Numbered from the stretch's first letter, positions 4,877 through 13,670 are shown. The stretch: 13,858 nucleotides of DNA from Collinsella sp. (GCA_014871665.1 WGSL01000053.1:1-13858); one strand, 5' to 3'. The notes: generated from the letters alone by a model not told the origin. Made by a program: numbers and translations.

Positions 4877-5682
4877 AAGTTCTCTCCTTTTGTCACAGTC
4901 CACCATTGGCAAGGGTTCAGTATTTTAATCGCATGACGGGGGTTGACCCCGGCGTCAACTGCAGAGTTCATCAATATATCAACGAACGGCTCCTCGGAGC
5001 GGTCGTGGCCGAGCAAGATGACGCCCAGACCGCGCAGAGCGAGGTCCTGCGCAACGTGGTATCCCGCCTCGCCCGTCACGACAACGTCCGCGCCCGCGGC
5101 GATGGCGAGCTCTCCAAAGTCGCCCAGGGAGCCGCCCAAAATGGCGACGGTGCGGCACGGGCGATCGGCTTCGCCCCACACACGCGGGTCGCTGCCGAAG
5201 GCCGTGGCAGCACGGGTGGCAAGATCGCGCAGCGTGCACGGGTCGTTGAGCGTTGCAAGCGCGCCCAGGCCGGTTGCCTCGGGGTCGTCCACGTGCTCCA
5301 GTGAGCTCACGAGTGCGGCACCCAGCAGCTTGCTCAGGCAGACACGGGCTTCGTTCGAGCGGTCCAGGTTGGTGTGGAGCGATATGATGCTCACGCCGCA
5401 ACGGGCCGCCTCATAGAGTGCCGCGCTGCACTGGGGGCGAGTGGCATCCGCTGGACAAAACGCCTCGGGCGCCTTGATATAGACAGGATGATGCGTCAGC
5501 AGCACGTTGACACCGGCCTCGAAAGCACGGTGCACATTGGCTTCGGTCGCATCGAGTGCGCAGGCCACGCCGGCAATCTCGGTGGCAGGGTCGCCCACGG
5601 ATAAGCCTACGTGGTCCCAGGGCTCGGCGTCCGTCTTTGGATAGCGTGCCAGCAGAGCGCGCTCGAGCTCGGCGACGATCAT
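4873..5682 (-). CDS. NIF3-like (DUF34) dinuclear metal protein
   Basis: A 269-aa member of the NIF3/YqfO/YbgI family, often labelled GTP cyclohydrolase 1 type 2 although its physiological role is unsettled. Visible motifs: PWDHVGL near residue 22, LTHHPVYI with the metal-ligand pair H64-H65, SLHTNLD (101-107), TGEAGYHVA, and GHDRSEEP near the end, where a late His and Glu complete the dimetal site. Length is that of the short form, without the YqfO insert. The start ATG overlaps the cysteine-desulfurase stop by ATGA (5682-5679) and has only a weak upstream GGGTG, so translational coupling is likely. Its own stop overlaps the next ATG in the same way. Family assignment is firm; substrate unknown. 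Confidence 0.92.
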   Translation of the reverse strand: MIVAELERALLARYPKTDAEPWDHVGLSVGDPATEIAGVACALDATEANVHRAFEAGVNVLLTHHPVYIKAPEAFCPADATRPQCSAALYEAARCGVSIISLHTNLDRSNEARVCLSKLLGAALVSSLEHVDDPEATGLGALATLNDPCTLRDLATRAATAFGSDPRVWGEADRPCRTVAILGGSLGDFGELAIAAGADVVVTGEAGYHVAQDLALRGLGVILLGHDRSEEPFVDILMNSAVDAGVNPRHAIKILNPCQWWTVTKGENL

Positions 5683-6857
5683 GCGGCACCCACGATCGTC
5701 AGCAGCGCTTGGGCAAAGTCGTCCAGATCGGCTGGGTTCACGCGGTCATCGAACGAGATGCGAAGAGCGCCGAGAGCTTGCTCGCGACCGATGCCCATCG
5801 CGCTCAAAACGTGGCTGGGGTCCATACTGCCGCTCGAGCACGCCGAGCCTGCCGATACCTCAAAGCCGGCGGCGTCGAGCTTGATGATGAGCTCCTCGGA
5901 GTCCATGCCGTCAATGTAGATCGACACCATGCCGGGCAGACGATCGGCATGCGCATAGTCGCCCATGGTGGCGTGAATGCGCGGATGAGCCGTAAGCGTG
6001 GCGTAGAGCTTGTCGGAAAGAGCTTGCAGCGTCGTACGCTCCTGGGCCACGCGGGGCGCCAACGTGCGGGCGGCAGCGGCAAAGGCCAGCTGCGTGCGCA
6101 GGTCCTGCGTGCCGGCACGACGTCCGGCTTCCTGTCCACCGCCAAAGATGCGCGGACGCAGCGGCGTGCGGTTCTTAAGGTAGAGTGCGCCGGATGCCAC
6201 GGGGCCGCCGATCTTGTGCGCGGCAACGGTCATAGCATCGACGCCCAGCTCGGCGGCATCGAGCGGAATGTGCAGATAGCCCTGGATGGCATCGGTGTGG
6301 AACAGAGCGCCCACGGTATGCGCGGCCGCGGTCAGCTCGCGGATGGGCTGCACCACGCCGGTCTCGTTGTTGGCAACCATGATGCTCACGAGCGCCACGT
6401 CGTCGCCGAGCAAGTCGCTCAGCGCGGCAGGCTCAATATAACCTGCACGGCAGGGCTGCACCAGGTCGACGGTAAAGCCGGCAGCACGCAGCAGCGGCAG
6501 GTTGTCCAGAATCGAATCGTGCTCGATGGCAGATACGATCACGCGGTTACGCTTGCGATCGCGCTGACGAGCGCCCTCGGCAAGACCGAGCAGCGCCAGC
6601 TGGTTGGCTTCGGTGCCGCCGTTGGTCAGAACAATCTCGGACGGGCGGACGCGTGCGCCAAAGCTATGGGCGATCTCGCGACGGGCAACCTCCAGGCGCG
6701 CGGCGGCCTTGCGGCCGAGCGAGTGCAGCGAGTTGGGGTTGACGCCGGCAAGCTCGCTGTCGTCATATTCGCGCTGCGCAAGGAGCGCCTCGGCGCGCAT
6801 GGGCGTCGAGGCGGCGTAGTCAAGATTCACGGGTATGCGGTTTTGACCTGCGGTCAT
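5679..6857 (-). CDS. Cysteine desulfurase (NifS/IscS family)
   Basis: A 392-aa PLP enzyme that takes sulfur from cysteine as a persulfide for Fe-S clusters, tRNA thiolation or cofactors. Class V aminotransferase motifs are all present: LDYAAST (12-18), NGGTEAN (79-85), the PLP-stacking His113 in IEHDSI, HTDAIQ (187-192), the Schiff-base lysine K215 in AAHKIGGP, GGGQEAGRRAGTQD, and the catalytic cysteine C340 in SAGSACSSG. The long SSGSMDPSHVL loop around the Cys suggests the group I (IscS/NifS) type rather than SufS. It starts 6 bp after rpe, with AGGAGG 11 bp upstream. No IscU or SufU scaffold is adjacent, so the sulfur acceptor cannot be named; IspH in the same block is one Fe-S client. Whether it is IscS or NifS by orthology is not decidable here. 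Confidence 0.95.
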   Translation of the reverse strand: MTAGQNRIPVNLDYAASTPMRAEALLAQREYDDSELAGVNPNSLHSLGRKAAARLEVARREIAHSFGARVRPSEIVLTNGGTEANQLALLGLAEGARQRDRKRNRVIVSAIEHDSILDNLPLLRAAGFTVDLVQPCRAGYIEPAALSDLLGDDVALVSIMVANNETGVVQPIRELTAAAHTVGALFHTDAIQGYLHIPLDAAELGVDAMTVAAHKIGGPVASGALYLKNRTPLRPRIFGGGQEAGRRAGTQDLRTQLAFAAAARTLAPRVAQERTTLQALSDKLYATLTAHPRIHATMGDYAHADRLPGMVSIYIDGMDSEELIIKLDAAGFEVSAGSACSSGSMDPSHVLSAMGIGREQALGALRISFDDRVNPADLDDFAQALLTIVGAA

Positions 6858-6863
6858 AAGGGT

Positions 6864-7535
6864 TTATGCCTCCTGTGCGGCCTCATTGCCCAGCTTCTGC
6901 AGCAGCGCAACCTCGGCGGCGGGATCTTCGGACTTAAATACGGCGGAGCCGGCCACGAGAACGTTGGCACCAGCCTTGACGACCTCGGCAATGTTCTTGG
7001 AAGAAATGCCGCCGTCGACCTCGATCATGGGCGACACGCCGTGGCGCTCGCACATGGCCTTGAGCTCGTGTAGTTTGGCGATAGTGCCCGGGATAAAGCT
7101 CTGGCCGCCAAAGCCGGGGTTCACGCTCATCAGCAGCACCATATCGACGACGTCGATGATGCTCTCGAGTACGCACACGGGGGTGGCGGGGTTGAGCACC
7201 ACGCCGGCCTTGACGCCGCGCTGCTGCAGGTGCGTGAGCGTGCGATGCAGGTGCGTGGAGGCCTCGTAGTGCACGGTGATCATGTCGGCACCGGCATCGG
7301 CGTACCAATCGACGGTCTCGTCGGGGTTCGACACCATGAGGTGCGCATCGACCGGCACGTTGGTGGAGCGCTTGACGGCCTTAAGGATGTCAACACCAAA
7401 GGTCAGGTTGCCGGTAAAGTGGCCGTCCATAACGTCAAAGTGAACGTAGTCGGCGCCGGCGATCTTGTCGAGCTCTCCCTTGAGGTTGGCCATGTCGGCC
7501 GAAAGGACGGACGGAGCGATTTTGATGGAACCCAT
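6864..7535 (-). CDS. rpe: Ribulose-phosphate 3-epimerase
   Basis: A 223-aa TIM-barrel enzyme interconverting D-ribulose 5-phosphate and D-xylulose 5-phosphate in the pentose phosphate pathway. Motifs in order: SVLSAD (9-14), HFDVMDG (32-38), DAHLMV (63-68), MSVNPGFGGQ (136-145), and EVDGGI (172-177). The metal and catalytic set H32, D34, H65 and D174 is intact. One difference from the usual sequence is FTGN where most members have FVPN just after the MDG motif. The start has AAAGG 8 bp upstream and lies 18 bp after gpsA, the widest gap in the block. Full length; function secure. Confidence 0.96.
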   Translation of the reverse strand: MGSIKIAPSVLSADMANLKGELDKIAGADYVHFDVMDGHFTGNLTFGVDILKAVKRSTNVPVDAHLMVSNPDETVDWYADAGADMITVHYEASTHLHRTLTHLQQRGVKAGVVLNPATPVCVLESIIDVVDMVLLMSVNPGFGGQSFIPGTIAKLHELKAMCERHGVSPMIEVDGGISSKNIAEVVKAGANVLVAGSAVFKSEDPAAEVALLQKLGNEAAQEA

Positions 7536-7553
7536 GGTAGTAGCCTTTCTACG

Positions 7554-8561
7554 CTAGTCGGTGAGTCCGTAGAACTCTTGAGAAGGGACGCGGTCGGTAA
7601 GAATCTCGAGCGCCCTATCCAAAGTAACACCGTTGTAGAGCGTTTGCTCCACGGCAAAGGTGAGCGGAATGTCTACGCCCAGTGAACGGGCAAGTTCGCT
7701 GACGCTGCGGGCCGCGACGGCGCCCTCGACAACCATATGCGTGCGCTTCTGGTACTCGTCGAGCGACACGCCGTGGGCAAACTCGTAGCCAAAAGTGCGG
7801 TTACGCGAATGCTCCGAGGTACAGGTGGCAATGAGGTCGCCCATGCCGGCAAGCCCCATGCAGGTCATAGCTTGACCGCCGCGGGCGTGCACCAGACGGC
7901 TGATCTCTGCCAGGCCGCGTGTCATGATAAGGGCGAGCGTGTTGTCGCCCGCACCGGTGCCGGCGGAGATGCCGCACACGATGGCGATTACGTTTTTCAT
8001 GGCGCCGCAGACCTCGACACCGGTCATGTCCTGCGACAGGTAGATGCGGAAGGCCGTTGACAGAAGCAGGTCCTTAAAGGTCTCCCCTATCTGTGGATCT
8101 TCGCTGGCGATGACGGCGGCAGAAAGACCTCCGCGGCAGATTTCCTCGGCATGGTTGGGGCCAGAAAGAGCCGCGACACGTGCCTCGTTGCCGATCTCGC
8201 TGGCGATGACCTCGCTCATGAGCAGGCCGGACTCGGGCTCAATGCCCTTGGTGAGGCAGAGCACCGGGGTATCGGCGGCGATAAAGGGCGCGGCCTGGTG
8301 GCACACGCTGCGAAGGTGCGTCGAAGGAACGGCAAAGATGATGGCCTCGGCGCCGTCGAGTGCCTGCATCAGCTCCGTCGTGGCGAAGACGTTGCAGGGC
8401 AGCTCGTAGCCCACAAGGTAGCGGGGGTTGCGGTGCTCGCCGTTGATGCCGGCGGCCGTCTGCTTGCCATGGGCCCACATGGTCACGCGCTCGGCTCGCG
8501 CGGCGGCAAGGCCGGCGACGGCGGTTCCCCAGGAGCCAGAGCCAATTAGCGCAACATTCAT
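7554..8561 (-). CDS. gpsA: NAD(P)-dependent glycerol-3-phosphate dehydrogenase
   Basis: A 335-aa cytosolic enzyme that reduces dihydroxyacetone phosphate to sn-glycerol 3-phosphate, the phospholipid backbone. Rossmann motif GSGSWGT (7-13), FAVPS (76-80), TKGIE (104-108), SGPNHAEEI (133-141), and the catalytic lysine K189 in CGAMKNVIAI are visible, followed by GAGDN and TRGLAEI. The start has AGGAGA 5-8 bp upstream and lies 9 bp after plsY. Adjacency to plsY, which consumes its product, and to plsC in the same block makes a glycerolipid module. Usual length; nothing missing. Confidence 0.97.
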   Translation of the reverse strand: MNVALIGSGSWGTAVAGLAAARAERVTMWAHGKQTAAGINGEHRNPRYLVGYELPCNVFATTELMQALDGAEAIIFAVPSTHLRSVCHQAAPFIAADTPVLCLTKGIEPESGLLMSEVIASEIGNEARVAALSGPNHAEEICRGGLSAAVIASEDPQIGETFKDLLLSTAFRIYLSQDMTGVEVCGAMKNVIAIVCGISAGTGAGDNTLALIMTRGLAEISRLVHARGGQAMTCMGLAGMGDLIATCTSEHSRNRTFGYEFAHGVSLDEYQKRTHMVVEGAVAARSVSELARSLGVDIPLTFAVEQTLYNGVTLDRALEILTDRVPSQEFYGLTD

Positions 8562-8570
8562 GACTCTCTC

Positions 8571-9254
8571 CTACTTATCGTCGGGCTCGGTGACGCGCTT
8601 GGTAAACGAGAGCTTGGACTCCTTACCGGTCATGAGCTTTTTGATGTTCGCGCGATGGGCCCACACCACGGTGATGCCGATCATCGCCATGCAGAACTTG
8701 AGGCCCAGGCTGCTGTACGGAAAGACCGCGCAAGCAGCGATGGGAAGGCCGATGGCAGCGGCAAGCGATCCCACCGACACATACTTGGTGATGGCGACGG
8801 CCACGATAAACATGCCCAGCAGCGACAGGCCAATAGGCCAGTACCAGGCGAGGATGACACCCAGACCAACTGCGATACCCTTGCCGCCGTGGAAGTTGAG
8901 ATAGGGCGAGAAGATATGGCCCCACACTGCCGCCAGGCAGATGACGCCGAGCATCCAGTCGCCGGCGGCACCGGGAGCCATGATGCTCACGGGGAAGCCA
9001 TAGCCCACGCTCGCGATGAACGGACGCGCGATAAGGACGCAGATGGCGCCCTTCAGGCAGTCGAGCAGCAGCGTGAGCGCCGCGACCTTGGGGCCGGCCA
9101 CACGCAGGGCGTTGGTGGTGCCGATGTTGCCGGAGCCCGCCTTGCGAATGTCGGTGTGGTTGAACACGCGGCCCAGGATCAGGCCAAACGGAATCGCCCC
9201 GATAAAGAACGAGACCACGGCGCAGATGGCGGTCAGCAGAATCGGATTATGCAT
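8571..9254 (-). CDS. plsY: Acyl-phosphate:glycerol-3-phosphate acyltransferase
   Basis: A 227-aa integral membrane protein that transfers an acyl chain from acyl-phosphate to glycerol 3-phosphate, giving lysophosphatidic acid. It shows about five to six hydrophobic segments and the three PlsY loops: SGNIGTTNALR (41-51), GHIFSPYLNFHGGKG (112-126) and the later KYVSVGSL. The start is ATG 9254, preceded 7 bp upstream by AAGGAG; the longer reading to 9302 would run through the der C-terminus. It overlaps der by 8 bp. The acyl-phosphate donor enzyme PlsX is not in the window. The C-terminus is short, charged and cytoplasmic-looking (KRVTEPDDK). Confidence 0.96.
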   Translation of the reverse strand: MHNPILLTAICAVVSFFIGAIPFGLILGRVFNHTDIRKAGSGNIGTTNALRVAGPKVAALTLLLDCLKGAICVLIARPFIASVGYGFPVSIMAPGAAGDWMLGVICLAAVWGHIFSPYLNFHGGKGIAVGLGVILAWYWPIGLSLLGMFIVAVAITKYVSVGSLAAAIGLPIAACAVFPYSSLGLKFCMAMIGITVVWAHRANIKKLMTGKESKLSFTKRVTEPDDK

Positions 9255-10581
9255 CCTTTTGCTCCTTCTTCCTAAAGAAGAGTCGAATGGGCGTGCCGGC
9301 AAAGTCGAAGGTCGAGCGCATGCGGTTCTCCACGTAGCGCTGGTAGGTGTCGTTGACCAAGTCGCTGTGGTTGACGAAGAACGTGAACGTCGGCGGGTTG
9401 ACGCCCGTCTGGGTCACGTAGTGCATGCGCAGGCGGCGCTTGCCGTCCACCACGGTATGACCGAACTCGCGCAGGTCGGTGAGGAACGTGTTGAGGCGCG
9501 AGGTGCTAATCTTCTGCGAGCGCGTCTTTTCGGCGGCGTCGACCATCGCCCAGATCTTCTCGACGCTGCGGCCGGTCAGGGCAGAGATGCGCAGGTACTG
9601 GGCCCAGGGAGCCATGACGCCCAGACGGCGGTCGATGGTCTCCATGCAGGCCTCGCGCTTACGGTCGTCGTCGAGCAGATCCCACTTGTTGAGCAGCACT
9701 ACGATGGCGCAGCCGCGCTCGATGGCCAAGCCCATGACCTTCTGGTCCTGCTCGGTAACGCCCACGGAGGCGTCGACGACGAGCAGCGCCACGTCGGCGC
9801 GGTCGATGGCGCGCAGGCCGCGGACCATCGAGTAGTACTCGATGTTTTCGTACACGGTGCTCTTCTTGCGAATGCCCGCAGTGTCGACCATGCGGTAGTG
9901 CTTGCCGTTTCGCTCGACGACCGTGTCGATGGCGTCGCGCGTGGTGCCGGCAATGTTGGACACGATGGAGCGGTCGGCGCCCAGGATGCGGTTGAACAGC
10001 GACGACTTCCCGGCATTGGGGCGGCCGATGATGGCCACGTTCAACGCATCGGGGAACTCATCGGCGACCTCGTCCTCTTCCTCGGGAAGCAGGGCCACGA
10101 TGTCGTCGAGCAGGTCGCCCGTGCCGTGGCCGTGCAGGGCCGAGAGCGGCGTGGGCTCGCCAATACCGAGCGAATAGAACTCCCAGATGCTGTCATTCTC
10201 TCGATCGGGGTTGTCGAGCTTGTTCACCAGCAGAAAGACCGGCTTGTCGCAGCGCTTGAGCATGCGAGCGACCGACTCGTCCTCCTCGGTGACGCCGGTG
10301 CGGCCGTCGACCACAAACAGGATGACGGCGGCTTCCTCGGCGGCGGCGAGGGCCTGGTCGCGAATGGAAGTGGCGAAGACGTCATCGCTCTTGAGCGGTT
10401 CGATGCCGCCCGTGTCGACGATGGTGAACTCGCGGCCGTTCCAATCGGCCGTGTGATACGAGCGGTCGCGCGTGACGCCGCGGGACTCGTGGACGATGGC
10501 GTCCGAGGTCTGGGCCAGGCGGTTAACGAGCGTGGACTTGCCCACGTTGGGGCGTCCGACGACGGCGACGATAGGTTTCAT
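9247..10581 (-). CDS. der: Ribosome-assembly GTPase Der (EngA)
   Basis: A 444-aa double-GTPase that helps mature the 50S subunit. First G domain: GRPNVGKS (9-16), DTGG (56-59), NKLD (120-123). An acidic EEEDEVADEF linker (around 167-176) leads to the second G domain: GRPNAGKS (186-193), DTAG (233-236), NKWD (298-301). The C-terminal KH-like domain (about 355-444) ends in RLFFRKKEQKDA. ATG 10581 is chosen for AGGAG 5 bp upstream and because the family begins with the Walker motif at once; the extra 57 codons upstream lie within the DUF512 gene. It starts 10 bp after that gene and overlaps plsY by 8 bp. Complete and typical. Confidence 0.98.
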   Translation of the reverse strand: MKPIVAVVGRPNVGKSTLVNRLAQTSDAIVHESRGVTRDRSYHTADWNGREFTIVDTGGIEPLKSDDVFATSIRDQALAAAEEAAVILFVVDGRTGVTEEDESVARMLKRCDKPVFLLVNKLDNPDRENDSIWEFYSLGIGEPTPLSALHGHGTGDLLDDIVALLPEEEDEVADEFPDALNVAIIGRPNAGKSSLFNRILGADRSIVSNIAGTTRDAIDTVVERNGKHYRMVDTAGIRKKSTVYENIEYYSMVRGLRAIDRADVALLVVDASVGVTEQDQKVMGLAIERGCAIVVLLNKWDLLDDDRKREACMETIDRRLGVMAPWAQYLRISALTGRSVEKIWAMVDAAEKTRSQKISTSRLNTFLTDLREFGHTVVDGKRRLRMHYVTQTGVNPPTFTFFVNHSDLVNDTYQRYVENRMRSTFDFAGTPIRLFFRKKEQKDA

Positions 10582-10591
10582 CTGCACTCCT

Positions 10592-12034
10592 TTAATGGGT
10601 AGGGTCAGTGGAAGTGTTAGAGTCGGCAGGCATAATGCCAAGGATGTGCTCCAGGGTATCGAGCAGCTCATGCGGCATGGTCGACACCACATGAACCTCG
10701 GCGCCGCGACTGGTAAGGCTTGCGAGTAAATCGTCACGATGATACTCGTCAAGCGTCATGCCGTCAGCGTTGAACATGAGCTTAGGCACAAAGAGCATAA
10801 CCCCCGAGAGGTCCTGCGGCAGCTGTTCCAGAATGTCGCAGGCGACGATGAGGCCGGTCACGTCCACGTTGCCGCCAAAGTAGCGATTCTTGATGGCCGT
10901 GACGGTGCCGGCGAGCCCCTGCGGCGATTCCACGAAACGTGCCACGGTGTCGCGTGCGCTGGCGCCCGAGAGGCACAGCAGGTGCTGGCTGCGAGCGGCG
11001 ATGGCCTCGCGGACGCGGGCCAGTCGCTCGGCATCGGCGGCAAGCACATCGTCCGTCTCGTCTAGGTATGAGCGGATCATGCCGATACCGTCGTAGTACT
11101 GCGGATAGCCGTCGTAAAAGTCCGCCTCGGGCGGATCGATGCCGGCGTCCAGGTAGAACTCGTCGCTCATCTGGAAGGTGTGGCGGCCAAAACGCTCGAA
11201 GGCGCGATCCTGGTAGGGACGGATCATGGCAATGGTCTCGCGCGCCAGTTCGGGCTTGTCGCTGTATGAGCAGCTAAAGCGGTTCTGATGCTTGGTAAAA
11301 CCGAGCGGCACAATGCCCAGGCTTGTGATTTGCTCGTGCTCCTCGCAAAAGCGCAGGGTCTTTTCCAGCTCCTCGCCGTCGTTCATGCCGGGGCATAACA
11401 CGATCTGCGCGTGAATCTCGATGCCGGCGGCCATGATGGCCTCGAGTACGTCCATGCCCCGCTGGGCGTTGCGGCCCATCATACGACGGCGGACGTCGGG
11501 GCTCACGGCATGGACCGACACGTTCATAGGGCTCATGTTGCGTTGGATGACGTTTTGCACGTCCTCGTCGGTGAGGTTCGTGAGCGTGACGAAGTTGCCC
11601 TGCAAAAAGCTCAGGCGGTAGTCGTCGTCGCGGATGTAGAGCGTGGAGCGGCCGCCCTTGGGCAGCATGGTCATAAAGCAGAACACGCAGGCGTTCACAC
11701 AGGTACGCATGCCGTCGAAGATGGGGCCATCGAACTCCAAACCCCAGTCCTCGCCCGGGAAGCGGTCGAGCTCCACGGGCGTGACGGTGCCGTCGCGCGG
11801 ATCGAAAACCTCCAGGTCGACGGTATCATCGTCGGCCTCCCAGAGCCACACAATCATGTCGGTGAGCTGCTCGCCATTGACCGTGAGCACGCGCATGCCC
11901 GGCTCGATGCCCACATCCCATGCGGGCGATTCGGGACGCACGTTCTTAACGAGCGCGCCCTCACCCGGCTCGGGGTCGCGGCTGCGCCCGTAATCGGCCA
12001 CCTCGGCGGCGTATGCGGGTACGGTCTGGTCCAT
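10592..12034 (-). CDS. DUF512 radical SAM protein with N-terminal PDZ-like domain
   Basis: A 480-aa protein of unknown reaction. Residues about 27-80 look PDZ-like (ALVKNVRPESPAWDVGIEPG, then VLTVNGEQ). A radical SAM core follows with the 4Fe-4S motif CVNACVFC (C112, C116, C119) and GNFVTLTNL. The C-terminal DUF512 part contains YFGGNVDVTGLIVACDI and the FVPKLMFN/DGMTLDE region. The combination PDZ-radical SAM-DUF512 is a known but uncharacterised family, frequently found beside der in Gram-positive genomes (from memory). ATG 12034 lies 2 bp after the ispH stop; the nearest AGGAG is 13 bp upstream, so reinitiation is likely. Longer readings overlap ispH. Fe-S dependence links it loosely to the cysteine desulfurase downstream. 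Confidence 0.9.
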   Translation of the reverse strand: MDQTVPAYAAEVADYGRSRDPEPGEGALVKNVRPESPAWDVGIEPGMRVLTVNGEQLTDMIVWLWEADDDTVDLEVFDPRDGTVTPVELDRFPGEDWGLEFDGPIFDGMRTCVNACVFCFMTMLPKGGRSTLYIRDDDYRLSFLQGNFVTLTNLTDEDVQNVIQRNMSPMNVSVHAVSPDVRRRMMGRNAQRGMDVLEAIMAAGIEIHAQIVLCPGMNDGEELEKTLRFCEEHEQITSLGIVPLGFTKHQNRFSCSYSDKPELARETIAMIRPYQDRAFERFGRHTFQMSDEFYLDAGIDPPEADFYDGYPQYYDGIGMIRSYLDETDDVLAADAERLARVREAIAARSQHLLCLSGASARDTVARFVESPQGLAGTVTAIKNRYFGGNVDVTGLIVACDILEQLPQDLSGVMLFVPKLMFNADGMTLDEYHRDDLLASLTSRGAEVHVVSTMPHELLDTLEHILGIMPADSNTSTDPTH

Positions 12035-12036
12035 GG

Positions 12037-12936
12037 TTAGCGGCAAAGCTCCTTGATGCGCGTGACGGCGCGTTCGATGTGTTCTTGTGGGGTGGAGGCT
12101 CCGGCAGTGATGCCGATGTGGTGAGCGTCGGTAAACCACGCGGCCTGGAGCTCGGAAGCTTCCTCGATGTGATACGTGCGCTCGCAGGCGTCTGCGCAAA
12201 TCTGCGCCAGGCGGCGGGTGTTGCCCGAGTTCTTGCCGCCCACCACGACCATGCAGTCGCAGCGGTTGGCAAGTGTGGCTGCTGCCTGTTGACGCTCACT
12301 CGTGGCGGCGCAGATGGTGTTTATCACACGCAGCTCCTGCACGCGCGTGGTGATAGCGGCCACGACTTCGGCGAGATTCTGCGCGGTCTGAGTGGTCTGC
12401 ACAACGAGGCCCACCTTGCCCTTGAGCGACAGGGCATCGACGTCGGCGGCACAGCTCACGACCTGCGCATCATTGCCGGCGTGGCCCAGAATGCCCTCGA
12501 CCTCGGGGTGACCCGGCTCGCCTACGACCACCACGCGGTAGCCCTCGCGCACCAGGCGCTCGGCGGCCACGTGGACCTTCTTCACGTAGGGGCACGTGGC
12601 GTCGACCACGTTGAGGCCGCGCTCGCGAGCGGAATCGATGACCTGCGGCACCACGCCGTGGGCGCGGATGATCACGGTGCCGGATGTGGCGTCGTCCAAG
12701 GTGTCGGCCAGACCTACGCCTGCCTCGGCGAGCTCGCGCACCACGATGGGGTTATGGATGAGCGGACCCAAGGTATGGACCTGAGTGCACTCCCCTGCCT
12801 GCGGCGCGGCGGCCAGCGCCATATCGAGCGCACGCTGTACGCCGTAGCAAGTGCCGGCGTGGGCGGCGATCTCGATGGTGGGCGCGTTTGCCTGGTCAGA
12901 CGCAGCCGCGGCGGTGTTCGTCACGTTCTCGCTCAT
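12037..12936 (-). CDS. ispH: 4-hydroxy-3-methylbut-2-enyl diphosphate reductase
   Basis: A 299-aa Fe-S enzyme and the last step of the MEP pathway, making isopentenyl and dimethylallyl diphosphate. The three cluster cysteines are C30 (GTCYGV), C115 (DATCPYVKKVH) and C209 (NTICAATSERQ). Substrate-binding motifs HTLGPLIHNP (54-63), RAHGV (91-95), GEPGHPEVEG (139-148), QTTQT, VVGGKNSGNT and ITAGASTP are all present. The N-terminus carries about 18 extra Ala/Asn-rich residues before the core. ATG 12936 is 2 bp after the plsC-like stop, with GGCAGG about 8 bp upstream. Complete and typical. Presence implies the MEP rather than the mevalonate route. Confidence 0.97.
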   Translation of the reverse strand: MSENVTNTAAAASDQANAPTIEIAAHAGTCYGVQRALDMALAAAPQAGECTQVHTLGPLIHNPIVVRELAEAGVGLADTLDDATSGTVIIRAHGVVPQVIDSARERGLNVVDATCPYVKKVHVAAERLVREGYRVVVVGEPGHPEVEGILGHAGNDAQVVSCAADVDALSLKGKVGLVVQTTQTAQNLAEVVAAITTRVQELRVINTICAATSERQQAAATLANRCDCMVVVGGKNSGNTRRLAQICADACERTYHIEEASELQAAWFTDAHHIGITAGASTPQEHIERAVTRIKELCR

Positions 12937-12938
12937 GG

Positions 12939-13667
12939 CTAGAACCTGCCCGGATGCTCGACGCACAGGTCGTCTCGCATGGCGTAGACGCGGCTCATGG
13001 CCTCGGACTCAAACCATTCCAGGCGCTCCGTGCGCTTAAGCCCAGCCGGTGCGTCGGAAAGCGAGACGGCCTTGCCGGCGCGGATCCAGCACTTCTTGGG
13101 ACGCATGATCTTTTTGCCCGCGGGCGTGATGTCGGACCAGCCGCAGATGGCGAGCGGGTTGACGGGCGCCTTGCCCATCTGGGCGATGAGCGCAAAACCG
13201 CCGTGGACCTCGGGTTTGATCTCGCGCGAGCGGATGCGCGTGCCCTCGGGGAAGATCAGAACGTCCTCGCCGCGCTGCAGCGCATGCTGGGCGGCGCGCA
13301 GGCACTTCATATCGGCAGTACCACGCTCCACGGGGATGCCGCCAACGCGGCTAAAGGCCCAGCGCACAATCTTGCTCTTGGCGAACTCGGACTTAAAGAT
13401 GGGACGAATCCGGCGCCCCCCAAAGAACAGCGCCGTCTCCACGGCCAAGAGCTCGGCCATCGAGGTGTGGTTGCAGATGACCACGCTGCCGCGGCCGTCC
13501 TGGCGCTCAAACAGCAGATTGGCATCCTCGACCTTCCAACGCCACATGAGCTTGGAGAAGGCCCAAAGGATGGCCATAACCACGACGACGGTGCCGCGGA
13601 TGAGCGCCGGGAACTCGGCGTAGGGGGCGTTGTAATAGTCCTCTGGCGTCTGCTTAAACAGGCGCAT
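12939..13667 (-). CDS. plsC: 1-acyl-glycerol-3-phosphate acyltransferase (PlsC family)
   Basis: A 242-aa membrane-associated acyltransferase that would add the second acyl chain to lysophosphatidic acid, giving phosphatidic acid. One hydrophobic segment lies at about 23-40. The acyltransferase motif reads NHTSMAE (66-72), an H-x4-E where the family standard is H-x4-D. Further motifs: PIF-K-EFAKSKIVRWAFSRVGG, GIPVERG and FPEGTR (139-144). A near-perfect Shine-Dalgarno (AAAGGAGGT) precedes ATG 13667, the best in the block. It starts 3 bp after the cmk stop. GpsA and PlsY in the same block support this role. Other PlsC-fold members acylate different lysolipids, so the substrate is inferred. Confidence 0.9.
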   Translation of the reverse strand: MRLFKQTPEDYYNAPYAEFPALIRGTVVVVMAILWAFSKLMWRWKVEDANLLFERQDGRGSVVICNHTSMAELLAVETALFFGGRRIRPIFKSEFAKSKIVRWAFSRVGGIPVERGTADMKCLRAAQHALQRGEDVLIFPEGTRIRSREIKPEVHGGFALIAQMGKAPVNPLAICGWSDITPAGKKIMRPKKCWIRAGKAVSLSDAPAGLKRTERLEWFESEAMSRVYAMRDDLCVEHPGRF

Positions 13668-13670
13668 GAG

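Noticed and set aside
5556..7073. 505-codon open frame on the + strand across nif3, cysteine desulfurase and rpe
   Set aside because: It is the antisense shadow of three well-supported genes in GC-rich DNA, with low-complexity Arg/Ala/Gly/His composition and no motifs.
9016..10602. 528-codon open frame on the + strand opposite der and plsY
   Set aside because: Antisense shadow: the - strand carries intact Der and PlsY motifs, and the + strand product has none.
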